The notes below the pieces were generated by a model that had not been told where the DNA came from, did not search any database, and saw nothing but the letters and a program-made list of their open reading frames with translations. A DNA stretch of 64,000 bases from Axinella damicornis. Taxonomy: Eukaryota; Porifera; Demospongiae; Axinellida; Axinellidae. Shown here piece after piece: positions 51,470-62,579 of this stretch. Position numbers and translations under genes: made by a program. The stretch spans positions 8,776,993-8,840,992 of the forward strand of contig OZ007510.1 in NCBI GenBank assembly GCA_963931865.1. Reading direction: 5' to 3'. Numbering within the stretch: the first letter of the stretch is position 1; each line of letters opens with the position of its first letter.

Positions 51470-54400
51470 CTAATCATGCATGTAAGTCCCCTGCAGTTCA
51501 GGGTAGAGGTCTTTGCCAGCCTCCAGGTGAGCCCCCAGCACTGCAGCTTGTGGTTGGACTCTTGTGTCTTCCTCAGTCCAGCTCAACAGGTCAGTAACAG
51601 GAGAGGAGAGAGCTTGCAGCAACTGAGCAGATGTGGGCCGACATGACTGTAGTTAAAGTCAAAGTGAACTAAAACTATACTGATATTGGCAGAAGCAGGA
51701 GGAATGAACAACTTAGCTAGCTACAACCATGCAGAATTTGTACATGTAACATGTGTCATAAGGCCATACAATGCCTATCTTCAGCGAATGGGTGGTTTAT
51801 GCTTAAGCTTAGAGGGTCACAATTTATTGGGGGGGGGGGGGGGGGGGGTTAGATTGGATCATGAAGAGTTGTTTTGGTTAGTGAATCCTTTGGAGTTGTA
51901 GTGTATGGCTTTGAAGTAGCTCTCACAAGCAGTTTGATTACTGAGCATGGCTGCAGTTAGCCTCGTTCCCAGGCCTGGGAACGAGGCTAGGCTGCAGTTT
52001 GTCTCAGCCCCAGGCCCTAACCAACCCCAGCACGGATCGCTTCCAGTGCCCTTTGGGCTTCAAATGTTCCCTTTGGGCTTCAAAAGTTCCCTTTGTGGTT
52101 TGGTCTAAAAGCTGTTTGCACTTCATGAATTTTAGCAACCACTTGAAATACTTGAAACCACTTTAACCACCACTGCACTTGAAACACTTGGCAGGCAAGG
52201 GTTTCCAAACAATATGAATCTCATTATGCACCCTTCTTCACCAAATGAACATTGCTTGGTAGAAAGTGTAATAGATACTTTTCCTGGAACGTCAGGCCTG
52301 GTCTGGTCTTTCTCCTCATCACAGAAGAACTCATATCTCATCAAGAACCACAGGTTTCTCCTACCAACAGTTACATGCAGTTTGTAAACACCTTAGGTTG
52401 GATTGGATTCAGTTGAATTAATTAGCGATGCACAATAAATTCCCAGGGATCTTAATGTTAAACTTCAATAGTTTAGTACTTCAACGTTGTTCTCAGGCGA
52501 GGAGTGAAACAATGGATGAAACTGTACAATCTGGTTTGAAGAATTAACTGGTATGTGTTGAGACAATTTTAAATTCCCAAGGATCTCAGTGTTAAGTAAA
52601 GTTTCAATTGTGTAGTACTTCAACATCATTCTCAGGGCCATTAAGGCGAGCGGTGAAACTATGGAAGAAATTATATGTGGTTTGAAGAACTGGTATGTGT
52701 TCTTAAGCACTAAATTTTCAAGTTTTGAATGTTGCCATGACAATGCAACACAAACATTTACAGGGCCTACAATACTATTTGCAATGTATAAAAACCATAC
52801 CATGATAGTCTTGTACTCGAAACAAAACTGTGTATTTTGGATACAGCTCTTCGTTAGTGCACACTGGATGGACAGCCTCAAACATACAAGATGGGAAGTT
52901 CCTTTGCTGTCGAGGCAAGTCAGTAATCTGAGATGCGGGCGAGGGAAGGTCCTGTAGCTGCTGTTCCTTTGTCTGCATAATTATTCTCTATATAGGATCG
53001 CCACACCCAGTCTTTAGCGTACTGCCATTTGAATTCCACACAGGAGTGGCGCCAAGGATTCACAAACAACTCTGACTACAACTAGCACAAAGCGAAGCTA
53101 CAGTTTTCATCCTGAGAGACACAGTACAAGGGAGGCTTCACATCACTGTATTACACCACCATTAGCTTTCTCCGTGTAACTGGATTTGGTGTCTGAGGAT
53201 CTCGCGGTATTTCCTATCTGCCAGTTGCTGGTAGAGCTTCCCTGAGTCAGAGGATGGAGTCCAGTAGATTGAACTCTCCTCAAAGAATGTGGTGTCCGGC
53301 CCAAGAGAAGCATATTGGCTCTGTAGTGTGCAGAGTACAAGTTGCTTTTGAATACAGTGCATATTCACTGCAAAAGGGATTTACCAGAATGGCAACTATT
53401 CACATGAAGTATGTTAGTCAGGTGCAGATGAGTGAAAGAATGAATAGCCCAATTACCTACTAGGGGGAGTTGGATGTGGGAATTCATTTGTGTTTAGCAT
53501 ACAATCACTTGTTCATTCATCCATGCACAAACACGAATTGCTTCATTTTTACCGCATTGCAAGTATACGTAATTGTATGTGAAGTAGTATTTAATGCATG
53601 GGTTAGCTAATTAGTTCAATGGTAGCAGTATTCCGGTCTCAAGGGAATAGTACCATCAATTCAATACCTAGTGAACAAACTCATGCAACTTTACCAGAGT
53701 ACCATATCCCGTGAAACAATGTCAGTATATAGCTTGTAACCCAGATGAAAAAGGCAATGGCCATATTATTGCAGTGATGGTGCTATATGCATGCGGAATG
53801 CACATGAAACCGTGTAACTCAGATGACAAAGGCAATGGTTAAAATAACAAATATCGCTTTGTAATCCGAATATGGTCAATTCACTCAAAAGAAGGGTGAT
53901 ATTCAGAGAGTGATCTTTGTCTGGACCCTTACCTCATGATCACTCATGGCATCATAGATGCTTTCTGCAGTTACAAGTGCCCTCCTGTCTTTCTGAAGGA
54001 TACAAAGGATCACACAGGATAACATTACTCATTTCTCCTTTACTGTCCTGCCCTGTAAAACAGTGTTTGTTTGTATATGCCTGCACTATATCCTCATTCC
54101 CACGCCTATCCCACAATATGAATACAAATTGCCTAAAGAGGGAAAAAGTAACGTAGGTATGGGAATGAGGGTATGCATGGGAATGAGGATATGGGAATGA
54201 GGATATGGGAATAAGGGTATGAGGTACGTATGGGTGGATGGAAAAGGGTATGAGTACACATTCTTGGAGGAGATTAAATCCTACAGCCCTTGTGAAGTAA
54301 ATTCCACTGGGTGGGCGTTTTTATTTTTATTTTTAATGAGATTCATTGACCCGAGAATTTTGGATTCTAATGATATTCATAGACCCCACCCAGGGCCTCA

Positions 54401-55700
54401 AGAAAACCTGCAAATTGGTGGTGTAAGGTGTGCCATCAGTCAGATCTGGCCCAAGTTTAGGGAAATGCTGGGTGAAAATCCGGCTGACATCCACCTTTGA
54501 CCTCCGATTGCTGGGCTTGTGGGGGTCATGAATATCATTAACGGTATTGCCAGAGGGGTCTCTCCATGTGTGCGGGCCCCACCAAGTTTGGCCGCTGAGG
54601 AGCGAATGCTGTGGGAGAGGAGTACCTACGAAAGTGGTGTGCGCTGAATGCATGAAAATGTGTTGTCTTGGTGGGAAGAATTCGGTGGTTAAAGGGTTAA
54701 TTGTAATCCAAATATGGTCACTTCACTCAAAGGAAGGGTGATATTCACTTATTCATGCAGGACCCTTACCTCACTCATGGCATCATAGATGCTTTCTGCA
54801 GTTACGAGTGCCCTCCTGTCTTTCTGAAGGATACAAAGAATCACACAGGATAACCAGCATGGCCGTTAACTCATTCTCCTTTACTGTCCTGCCCAGTGTG
54901 TTTGTTTGTATGTGCATGCACTCTATGCTCATCCCACGCATATCCCATAATATGAATGCAAACTGCCTAAAGAAGGAAAAAGTGAAGTAGGTATGGGAAT
55001 GAGGATATGGGAATGAGGTTTGGTGCACGGGGAAGGGTATGGGTACAAATTTTTGGAGGAGATTAAAACCTACAGTCCTTGGGAAGCAAATCCCACGAGG
55101 ATATCACTAATTGTTGAATTCCAGTGTGTGATACCCAGTCAGACAATACGTATCAAGTTGCATACCTCTGTTGGAACGTAAAGTCCCCAGTTGTAATGTG
55201 TTGCATACCTACAAGTGGGAAAGTACAATCACTCATTAAACTATTACCACTGGGCATGCCTCATGGAATTTGACTCACGCCCGTTTTCCCCATCTCATGC
55301 ATATTGTCTGAGGGTTCCAGTGTGCTATAAATACTCCGCTGTTGATGTATTGGTAGGTCATACTGGGGTTGGTTCTCCAGGGATGAGCCGTTTGGTTCCA
55401 GTGTTTGGAAGTTGTTGGATACTGGCTCTGGTTTCTCACTAACAGCTGCGTAGGTGTAGTCATTACTCCCTCCTGGATAATGATGCAATAGACAATATAA
55501 TATAGGAAGAAAGCATCAACATTGCAGGTGAGAAAAACTGAGATTCATTATACCACAATCTAGTGCACGTAGAAACTGAAAGATACAAATGCTTATGTGG
55601 AACAGTACCTCCATAGATAGGATCATCCAACACTCTCTCCAACTCTCTCTCGTCAGTATTTACAGCAGGGAGGTTTTCATCCGCCTCCTCCTCGATAAAT
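51470..55700 (-). pseudogene. P2: decayed 3' half of a receptor tyrosine kinase
   Basis: Remaining pieces match gene E: end of the membrane exon with DDPIYGG (55609 to about 55690, a 1-bp loss after RRRRM), juxtamembrane exons 55279-55472 and about 55161-55203 (2 bp lost at the acceptor), [13 protein letters not shown] exon twice (54770-54823 and 53933-53992), 53181-53320 (FFEESSIYW), then a gap, then the terminal exon 51470-51648. Signal, ectodomain, membrane helix and all catalytic exons (Gly loop, HRD, DFG, APE) are missing. The deletion starts exactly at the end of the 53181 exon, destroying its donor. Introns at 51900-53160 still match gene E at 34970-35800. It lies directly downstream of gene H's tail exon. 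Not expected to make a kinase. Confidence 0.85.
51958..51990. repeat. Minimal hairpin TAGCCTCGTTCCCAGG/CCTGGGAACGAGGCTA
   Basis: The two 16-bp termini of the family almost touch, leaving a bare palindrome inside P2. At the matching gene E position (35030-35055) the termini are diverged. Confidence 0.9.
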
Positions 55701-55735
55701 TCTTCTTGCATGTAGGGTCAGCTATAGGTTTAACT

Positions 55736-55860
55736 ATTAGTTATAGCATGGCTGTATGCCAGATATTGGCACTGCTGTGATGTAAAGTCCAAGGGCCGCA
55801 GACATGAGGGCTTTACATCAGCAGTACCCATGCAGCCCGCGTTGTCATGCTATAACTAAT
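55736..55860. mobile_element. Foldback element next to the P2 breakpoint
   Basis: Ends ATTAGTTATAGCATG and CATGCTATAACTAAT, with inner arms GATGTAAAG and CTTTACATC. It lies about 40 bp from where P2 loses homology to the RTK membrane exon. Confidence 0.7.
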
Positions 55861-56449
55861 TTATATGTGCCTGATTGGACATTTCTTCGTGATGTTTGTT
55901 ACTATAAGTGAAGATGTCACAGCTGTGCCATATGCCAGATATTGGCACACCTGATCCTTTAATTAAACGTGTAGGGTATCATGCAATAATCCTAGGAATA
56001 CACCTTTACCATTGTGATTACAAGCAATACAAGGTCGGTGTTAGCTGTTTATACCTTAAAGGCCCATAGTGGTACCATGTGTGTGGGAAAAGTGGACCAA
56101 TGAGTAAATGAACTTCAGTTTCATCTCATGCATTTTGGACTACATGCATGCATGGGGAGAAAAAAAACAAGATTCATGCACTTATTCTGAATTTGCATAA
56201 AGATGTTCGCCTTCATGGTCTGGAGATGATATTGGTAATTTAGAACACCTGGTACAGTTCAGAGTGCAAATGGTGTGGATATAGTAACCCCATCACTGAA
56301 AAAAAAACCACCAGATGAACTATAGCCTCGTATACCCAGGTGAACCAACTCAATAATTTGGTCATAGCCCAAACAAACCCTTGGCTACCAGCAGGGGGTG
56401 TTCTACTGGAATGTAATGCGATCATAATGATGGGAGAAAGCTACTACCT

Positions 56450-56502
56450 AGTCTCGGTACCAGACCCTCCTCCCGAGTGCGAGGGTCTGGTACCGAGACT
56501 AT
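56450..56502. repeat. Perfect short hairpin with TAGTCTCGGTACCAGACCCT ends
   Basis: TAGTCTCGGTACCAGACCCT faces AGGGTCTGGTACCGAGACTA across a spacer of about 13 bp. Similar single ends occur at 44325-44340 and 44893-44932. A variant of the same hairpin class as TAGCCTCGTTCCCAGG. Confidence 0.85.
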
Positions 56503-56822
56503 AGTTACTACCATGTGGTAACGTTCCATGAAGATCCACAACTGTATACAGTTTGTACACTAGTTTCTTTATACCTAAGAGTGTTCACCACAACCGGGTT
56601 AACATTTGAGTAGTTAAGCTGTAGTTTGATTACATTAATCCCACCATCCCACCTCCCTCCACGTGGACTCAGCCTGTGCAGCAGCGCAGGAGAGAAACAG
56701 TGATGTTTCAATATCATAGCTACGTAGCAGGAGGGCTATATTACAGGTGTCATTTATAATGTGTTGTCAAACTGTGCAGTCATACAACTAGTCTAACCAG
56801 CTACATGCTAACAATGAGTGGT

Positions 56823-59800
56823 TTAGTTGTTCACATAATCATACATCTCATCCACATTAACCTGTTCCTTTGCATCAGTGTTCACTGCTGCTCCACTCAC
56901 ACCACCATAAGCCTCGTTCTGAACAGTTGGGATGTTCACTGCAGCTGGTATGTAGGCCACATTCTCTGCAACGGGAATGTCCCCCACACGGCCATAGGCT
57001 TCATTTGCAGCTGTAGCAATGCGCTGTGTTTGAGTGTTTGTTCCGTATGCCTCGTTCTCCTTCATACCAATAGCATCAGGTGTTTCATAAAGTTCTCCAG
57101 CTGTTTGTTTGGAGTGTGAGCACTTTATAAGCACAACAACTGATACTATCACCACAACGGTAAAGATTACCAGGACTGGGGCTGCAATTGCAAGCCCAAT
57201 GATGGCTGCCATGTTGAGTATTGTGGTGGTAGTGGGTGGAGCAGTAGATGCAATGGTGGGTGTTGGGGTCACCACTGCTGTTCCAGGTGCCAGGGTAGAC
57301 TCTTGTGCTCCAACTGTCAGTCCTGATCCTAATAGTCCAGGGGATGAGTAGTGGAGCAATATGGGAAGGCAAAAGTATCAAGAATTAAAGAAATGACCCA
57401 CCTGAAGGCTACACAGTCAATATCAAAAACAACCATATGCATCCAGTGTTAGGTGCAGTAGACTGTCAGAGGATAATACGAGATTGAGCTGCAACATTCC
57501 TGAGCAATGAAGTCACAAGCAACCACCTACCTAGACTATAACTTTCCACTACATGTAAATTGTTGACTGTATAGCACCCTATGCTCCATGGCTATACATT
57601 CACTGCTCACTGTGATGGTAACGTTAGCTCACCATCTGGTTCAAAAGGACTGGGGTCTAAAGTAGACGTCTCAAGTGTAGTAGTGATTTCTGATGTCTCT
57701 ACAGAGTGTAAATGTTCCATTAGTTTGTACGGAAAGAGAAAATGTATGACTCAGCTATACAAAAGCTATATCTGAGTAGATGCTTCACTCACCATCTGGT
57801 TCAAAAGTCACTGCAACAAGAGGAAGCATGTTTCTCTGGGATTGAGTGTCAATCACGAAGGTGTCCAGTGGCCCAGTAGCAGAATCTCTATACCAATTGA
57901 CAGGGCCAGTATCCCTCACGAATGTGAGATGAACTCGACTCTCATCCTCAGGTGGTTGGTATATTCCTAACACATCACCAGCCAGCACTGGCAGGGGAGG
58001 GTCCAGGACATACTCATACACATTCAGATAGGCAGTTTGAATTGGCTCCGTGTTGTCAGTGTTTCCAACTTTCACAAATGTACCAGTCATGTTTCGCCAT
58101 ACTTGCAATTCAGGGTACTGTGTAGCAGATGCTCTATACTGTGCAGCAAATGTCAACCTCGCAATAGACTCACTCGTTGTGAAACTAATATCTGGAATTA
58201 TTGTTTGCTGGCCATAGGTGTATGCAAAATCGCTGATCAACAGTGCTCCGTCAACCAACCTCTCTCTGCTGATGAATCCTTCAGTGCAGTCTCCTGCATT
58301 ACTTCCTAAATGAAGGACAATAGGTTGTAGAATAACACAGTCTAAATGTTTTCATTGGTATGGCTTACCATTAACTTCCACAGCCACTAATGGTAGTTCT
58401 GTAGTATTGAAGACGCGCCCATCGTCAATATTAAAACTGGACAAAGCTGAAACTTGACCGAAATGTGCATAATTCCATGGACCACCTCTCTCCAGATAGT
58501 ACACCATCGCTTGAGTGCCAACATTGCAAAGGGAATGAAACAATCCCAGGAGATCGTTTGTTTGGAACTGCAGTGGTGGGTTTGGGATGTATTCATACAC
58601 ATTCAGGTCATCAGTAGCATTCAAATCAGTGATGTCACTGAAGTGGATTCTGTCAAATATGTTGGTGGGAGAACTTCTACGCCTCCAGATCTGAAGTTGG
58701 GGGTGATCGGTAGTTTGTGTCAGTGTTCTCTGGGCACCAATTATCCACTTGGTTAGCATTCCAGTGCAGGTGAAACGGATACCAGGGATGATACGCTGAT
58801 GGCTACAACGAGTTCTAACATTGTAGGTATTGTCAGTAGCATACACGTCCACAGCTATCCTGAGTGCCTCCTCATTAAGAAAGCCCTGCACACACTGGGG
58901 GGCAGCTAGAGGACCAAAGTGTAATAGTGTGCATGATGTGGGTCTGAAGGAACATGCTGAGGAGTTATGAATACAATCTCAAGACAGCCCTCACTTATGA
59001 ATAATTAATGAGGCAGAAGCTTTGATGTTGGCAGGCTTCCACAAGGTGTTAAAGCCCACATACAATTTCATCTTTCCACTATGGGTATGGTCTAGAGCCC
59101 TCCCATTCTGACTTTAACCTCTTGGAATACTGTCAATTGGTCTCAGCGCCCTCGACCAATTAACATTGCCCTCAGTTCCCAGGGTGTTTATGTGGGCTAA
59201 AGCCCTCATGTAAGGGTTCGACCCCATACACACCAGTACATGCAACCACACTGGTATAAACAACTGAGTATACTGCATGCGTTACCTAGGATTTTGTGTA
59301 CATGCAACTAGAGATGACAATTATAGAGCCCATCAGAAACGATTCTTACTTGTGTTCACAGCAACCAATGGGAAGGTATTATCAACAGATACTCCATTGG
59401 CCGTGGTGTCTAACAATGTCACATCTCTAGCACCTCTGTCAAAATTGACATGACCAAACCCAGATGGGACATCCGCATGTATCACACTCAGTCTGCTGTT
59501 TCCGTCATTGCCAGGTTGGTGCACTCCCAGTAAATAACCAGGTTCAAATGGTACAGGAGCAGGTGGCACATATTCTGCAATAGTGAGTCTAGAATCATCT
59601 GCTGCCATAAATCTACTATTATCTTCGCTTGACTCGTATTCTCTCACATATCTGTCAGCTCCATCAGGTCTCCAGAGCTGAAATCTTGGGTAGCGGTTAG
59701 GATCTCCACTGCGACTCAGAGCCACAAATGTCAGTCTACTGATGGTACCACTGCATGAGAAGTTCATAGACGGGAGGACCCTCAGCCGTCTAAGTGATTC

Positions 59801-59886
59801 ACGGTCATTATAGATCAGTACAGCTTTTCTTCTGAGAGTGTTCAATCCAATGAAGCCACTGACAGGTGGTGCACTGGTTTCCTCAC
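56823..59886 (-). CDS. Gene H: kinase-less receptor with tyrosine-rich tail (exons 2-6)
   Basis: Exons: 59350-59886, 58369-58905, 57793-58305, 57633-57698, 56823-57328. Open for 718 codons from the exon 2 acceptor to the stop: three ectodomain units, a 22-residue mini-exon as in gene E, stalk, membrane helix (MAAIIGLAIAAPVLVIFTVV...), and a tail matching gene G with NEAYG twice, ENVAYIPA and DEMYDYVNN. The stalk acceptor seen in gene G has been lost; a TTAG nine codons later keeps the frame. As in gene E the adjacent signal peptide (59887-59960) is out of frame. Because the E and G exon 1 copies sit beyond their duplicated upstream repeat, the working exon 1 of H may lie beyond 64 kb. Role as for gene G: likely phosphotyrosine docking receptor. 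Confidence 0.82.
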
Positions 59887-59987
59887 CTGTGGATATAAAC
59901 ACAGCAATGGAAGACAGCACTGCAGAGGCAGAGGATCAGTATGTATACCACACAATTCATGTCCCTTAGTTTGTAATTACCACTCAT
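59887..59987 (-). pseudogene. Fused, out-of-frame signal-peptide exon next to gene H
   Basis: MNCVVYILILCLCSAVFHC from 59960, or from the in-frame ATG at 59987 (MSGNYKLRD), runs straight into exon 2 with the same 13-nt gap as gene E and meets TGA. No GT-AG intron of plausible length fits inside. Shared with E, so the change predates the E/H duplication. Confidence 0.65.
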
Positions 59988-60123
59988 ATCGGGGGGGGTC
60001 ACTAAAGATTCTGCATCTTTGTCGTAGAAGGTACGTATGCACCACCTTCCCCCACTTTTTGCAGGCATCTTGTTCTGGCCCCCTATCTTTATCGGGGGTA
60101 TAGTCACATACTCAACATACTCA

Positions 60124-60395
60124 AAGGGTAGTCACTTACATATTGACTGTAGAAGCGCTTGCAACCAGGATCAATAATGTTGATCGTTGAAATCGTCTTG
60201 ATCATTCCTGTCCGAGGCTCTTGATCACTTGATTTATGGGGGGTTGAAGGTCAAAATCGTTGCCACGCCTCCAGAGAAAACTGCTTGATCCATTGATCTT
60301 AGAGTATGTCCTCATCCCTTGATCCGGGGTAGAGCATTGATCACTTAATTCCATTTTGATCCCGGTTGCACAAGTGACACGTAAGTGACTACCCC
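60124..60395. mobile_element. MITE-like element with GGGTAGTCACTTAC ends
   Basis: GGGTAGTCACTTAC at the left and its inverse GTAAGTGACTACCCC at the right, with further inverted match CTTGCAACCAGGATCAA / TTGATCCCGGTTGCA. The interior has several CTTGATC/GATCAAG-like words and no frame. Confidence 0.7.
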
Positions 60396-60589
60396 TTGAT
60401 ACTGGTCAAAGCATGCAATGATAGCCAACAGGAAGGCAATAATTCCACCCCCAAGTTTCTACGCAATTATTTTGGTCAATAGATGACGGTGGTTGTGGTG
60501 GTGTAGTCAGATTCTTTGTGCGTCTTCCAGCATTACAATATTTCACCTACCTAAAGTGCCTAGTTATAATACGGGGAGACTGGGATGGA

Positions 60590-61275
60590 GGAAAGTTGAG
60601 GAGAGGAGGAAGAGAAGAAGGTGCTGTATGGAAGGAGGTTACAGAGGCTTGACGATAACAGGTTGGTCAAGCAGATAACAGCAAAGAAGAAGGAGTGTGG
60701 AGGGGTTAGTACTAGTTGGAGGGTGAGTGTGAACTGCTGTTAAGGAAGTACAAGTTGGAAGATTACGAGATGGGTTCAGTACAGAAATGGAAGGAGAGAG
60801 TCCACAGCATCAACTCAAGGGACTGGTTGGAGGAAGTCGAGGGAAAAAGTAGTCTGAGTTGGTGAAGGCTGGTCTGGAGCAGTACACAAGGTCTTCTGTG
60901 GGGCACGAAGAGTTGAGGTTACGGTTTCGGTTGAGGACAGGCTCAGCTGGGTTGTTTGAAGACAAAAAGAGGTGTAGGATGTGTACTGTGATGATAGATG
61001 TGTGTTATGTGACAGTGGGGAAGTAGAGGACTTCAAACACTTCCTGGTAAGGTGTTAGGAGTTCAGTTGGGAGAGGCAGAGGTTGGTGGAGAGAATAGGT
61101 CGGATGGAAGGAACACAAGAGTGGTTAGAGGAGTACTGGAGGGCAGAGGAAGAAGGAAAGATGGTTTTGTTGCTGGAAAGGAGCATAGAGGGAGATGCAG
61201 GAGTTATGGAAGAAGTACTGAAGTGGTGGCTGAATTCGAAGCGGAAGGAGCTGGTATATGGTGGAAATCCCTGCT
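60590..61275 (+). mobile_element. Decayed 3' end of a LINE-type reverse transcriptase
   Basis: Reading with one frame shift and one internal stop gives RFRLRTGSAGLFEDKKRCRM then DDRCVLCDSGEVEDFKHFLV and RC, followed by a Glu/Arg-rich stretch. The spacing C-x2-C-x9-H-x5-C resembles the zinc-binding region found after the reverse transcriptase of many non-LTR elements. Polymerase motifs are not visible, and the element ends at a poly-C run (about 61294-61320). Confidence 0.6.
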
Positions 61276-61289
61276 AACCTAGGCCCCTG

Positions 61290-61321
<32 letters not shown>

Positions 61322-61529
61322 ATGCATCGTACGACTTTTTGCTTACGCGTGTCATCGCGGTTGTCATAATTATTTTATATCCATCCGGCCCAACATATTC
61401 ATTTTTATACTGTGTACTACCACTGTTGTACATGTATCAGTGTGGTGGCCCCCACGGGCTCAGCATAAATCATTAATAATGTAGCTAACCATATTATCTT
61501 CACACTGGGTGACATCCTCTCCAGAAGAC

Positions 61530-61650
61530 TACAGACCTTAATTTGCTGGTTGGTTGTCCAGAGGCGAAGGTAGATAGGTGGGAGGGAGGTGATTCAATTA
61601 GTGTGCTGAGATACCCCACCTATCTACCTTCGCCCCAGACAACCAACCAG
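61530..61650. mobile_element. Foldback element, second copy of 40798-40952
   Basis: Arms GCTGGTTGGTTGTC...GAAGGTAGATAGGTGGG and complement; loop GGAGGTGATTCAATTAGTGTG shared with the 40.8-kb copy but shorter. Confidence 0.8.
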
Positions 61651-61709
61651 TATATTAGGCAATATCCAATTTACTGGAAGAAGTTGTGATTCATTGTGAA
61701 TCTTATGTA

Positions 61710-61832
61710 ATAGTTGTAACACGTCTACGAGGGCTGTATCTGATTTACAATCACGACACCCGAGGGCGCGCAGCGCCCGAGGGTGGAGTGATTGTAAATC
61801 AGATACTGCCCGAGTAGGCGTGTTATAACTAT
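61710..61832. mobile_element. Foldback element centred on a GC-rich palindrome
   Basis: Nested arms: ATAGTTGTAACACG/CGTGTTATAACTAT, GTATCTGATTTACAATCAC/GTGATTGTAAATCAGATAC, core CGAGGGCGCGCAGCGCCCGA. Absent from the matching position near gene E (about 41010), so it inserted after the E/H duplication. Confidence 0.8.
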
Positions 61833-62579
61833 ATTTTGTGTCATGTTGCGTGGGCAGATCAAAGGCAGCGCCAGTGCTACAAATCGGTTGTAACACTGCG
61901 GTCAGTGTTACAACTGGTTGTAATTAACACTGCGGTTGGACACTTACTGTACTTTTAGCAAGACTTGCAAATTTTGAAGTGAAATCCGTTTAAACCGCAA
62001 ATCCGTTTAATAACCGGAAGTCGTCTGCTTCCAAATCACGCAGCTGCTCTACAGTCGATTTCCGTTGCGTTTTTGCCCGTTTCACGATGGCAGAAGGGAC
62101 TACAACTTGCGAGCCAGGTTGACGTTCGGCCTATGACGAAGACCTCCGATGGCGTGGTGTATACCAGCGCTTCTGAGTTTCGAGAAAATAGCTGCGAATA
62201 GCCCGAAGTTGTAGCTAGCTAGCTAGCTAGCTACACGTTGTGCATGCGGAGCATGGTTGGTGGCTCTTGGATACAGGTGGCTCCGTCTCCTCCCCGGCCG
62301 TCTCTGGTAATTCCACAGTGTAGTTGTCAGACTAGCACAGTGCCACAGTCGTAGGTCCAAAGTTGCCACAAAAACTAGCGCTTCTGGCTACCGTGAAAGG
62401 TTATTCATAGCTAGCTAAATATTTTAGGTGGGGAAACCATATAGGCGCCTAGGCCACATCAAAGAAAACGCTTTTCACTTGCCGCTCAACGCTCTGTGCT
62501 CAGTTGTTGCAAGTTTTAGTAAAAGTATAGGGATTCTGTTTTCAACTAAGCAGACAAGCAGATTCATGCTTGCACTTGG

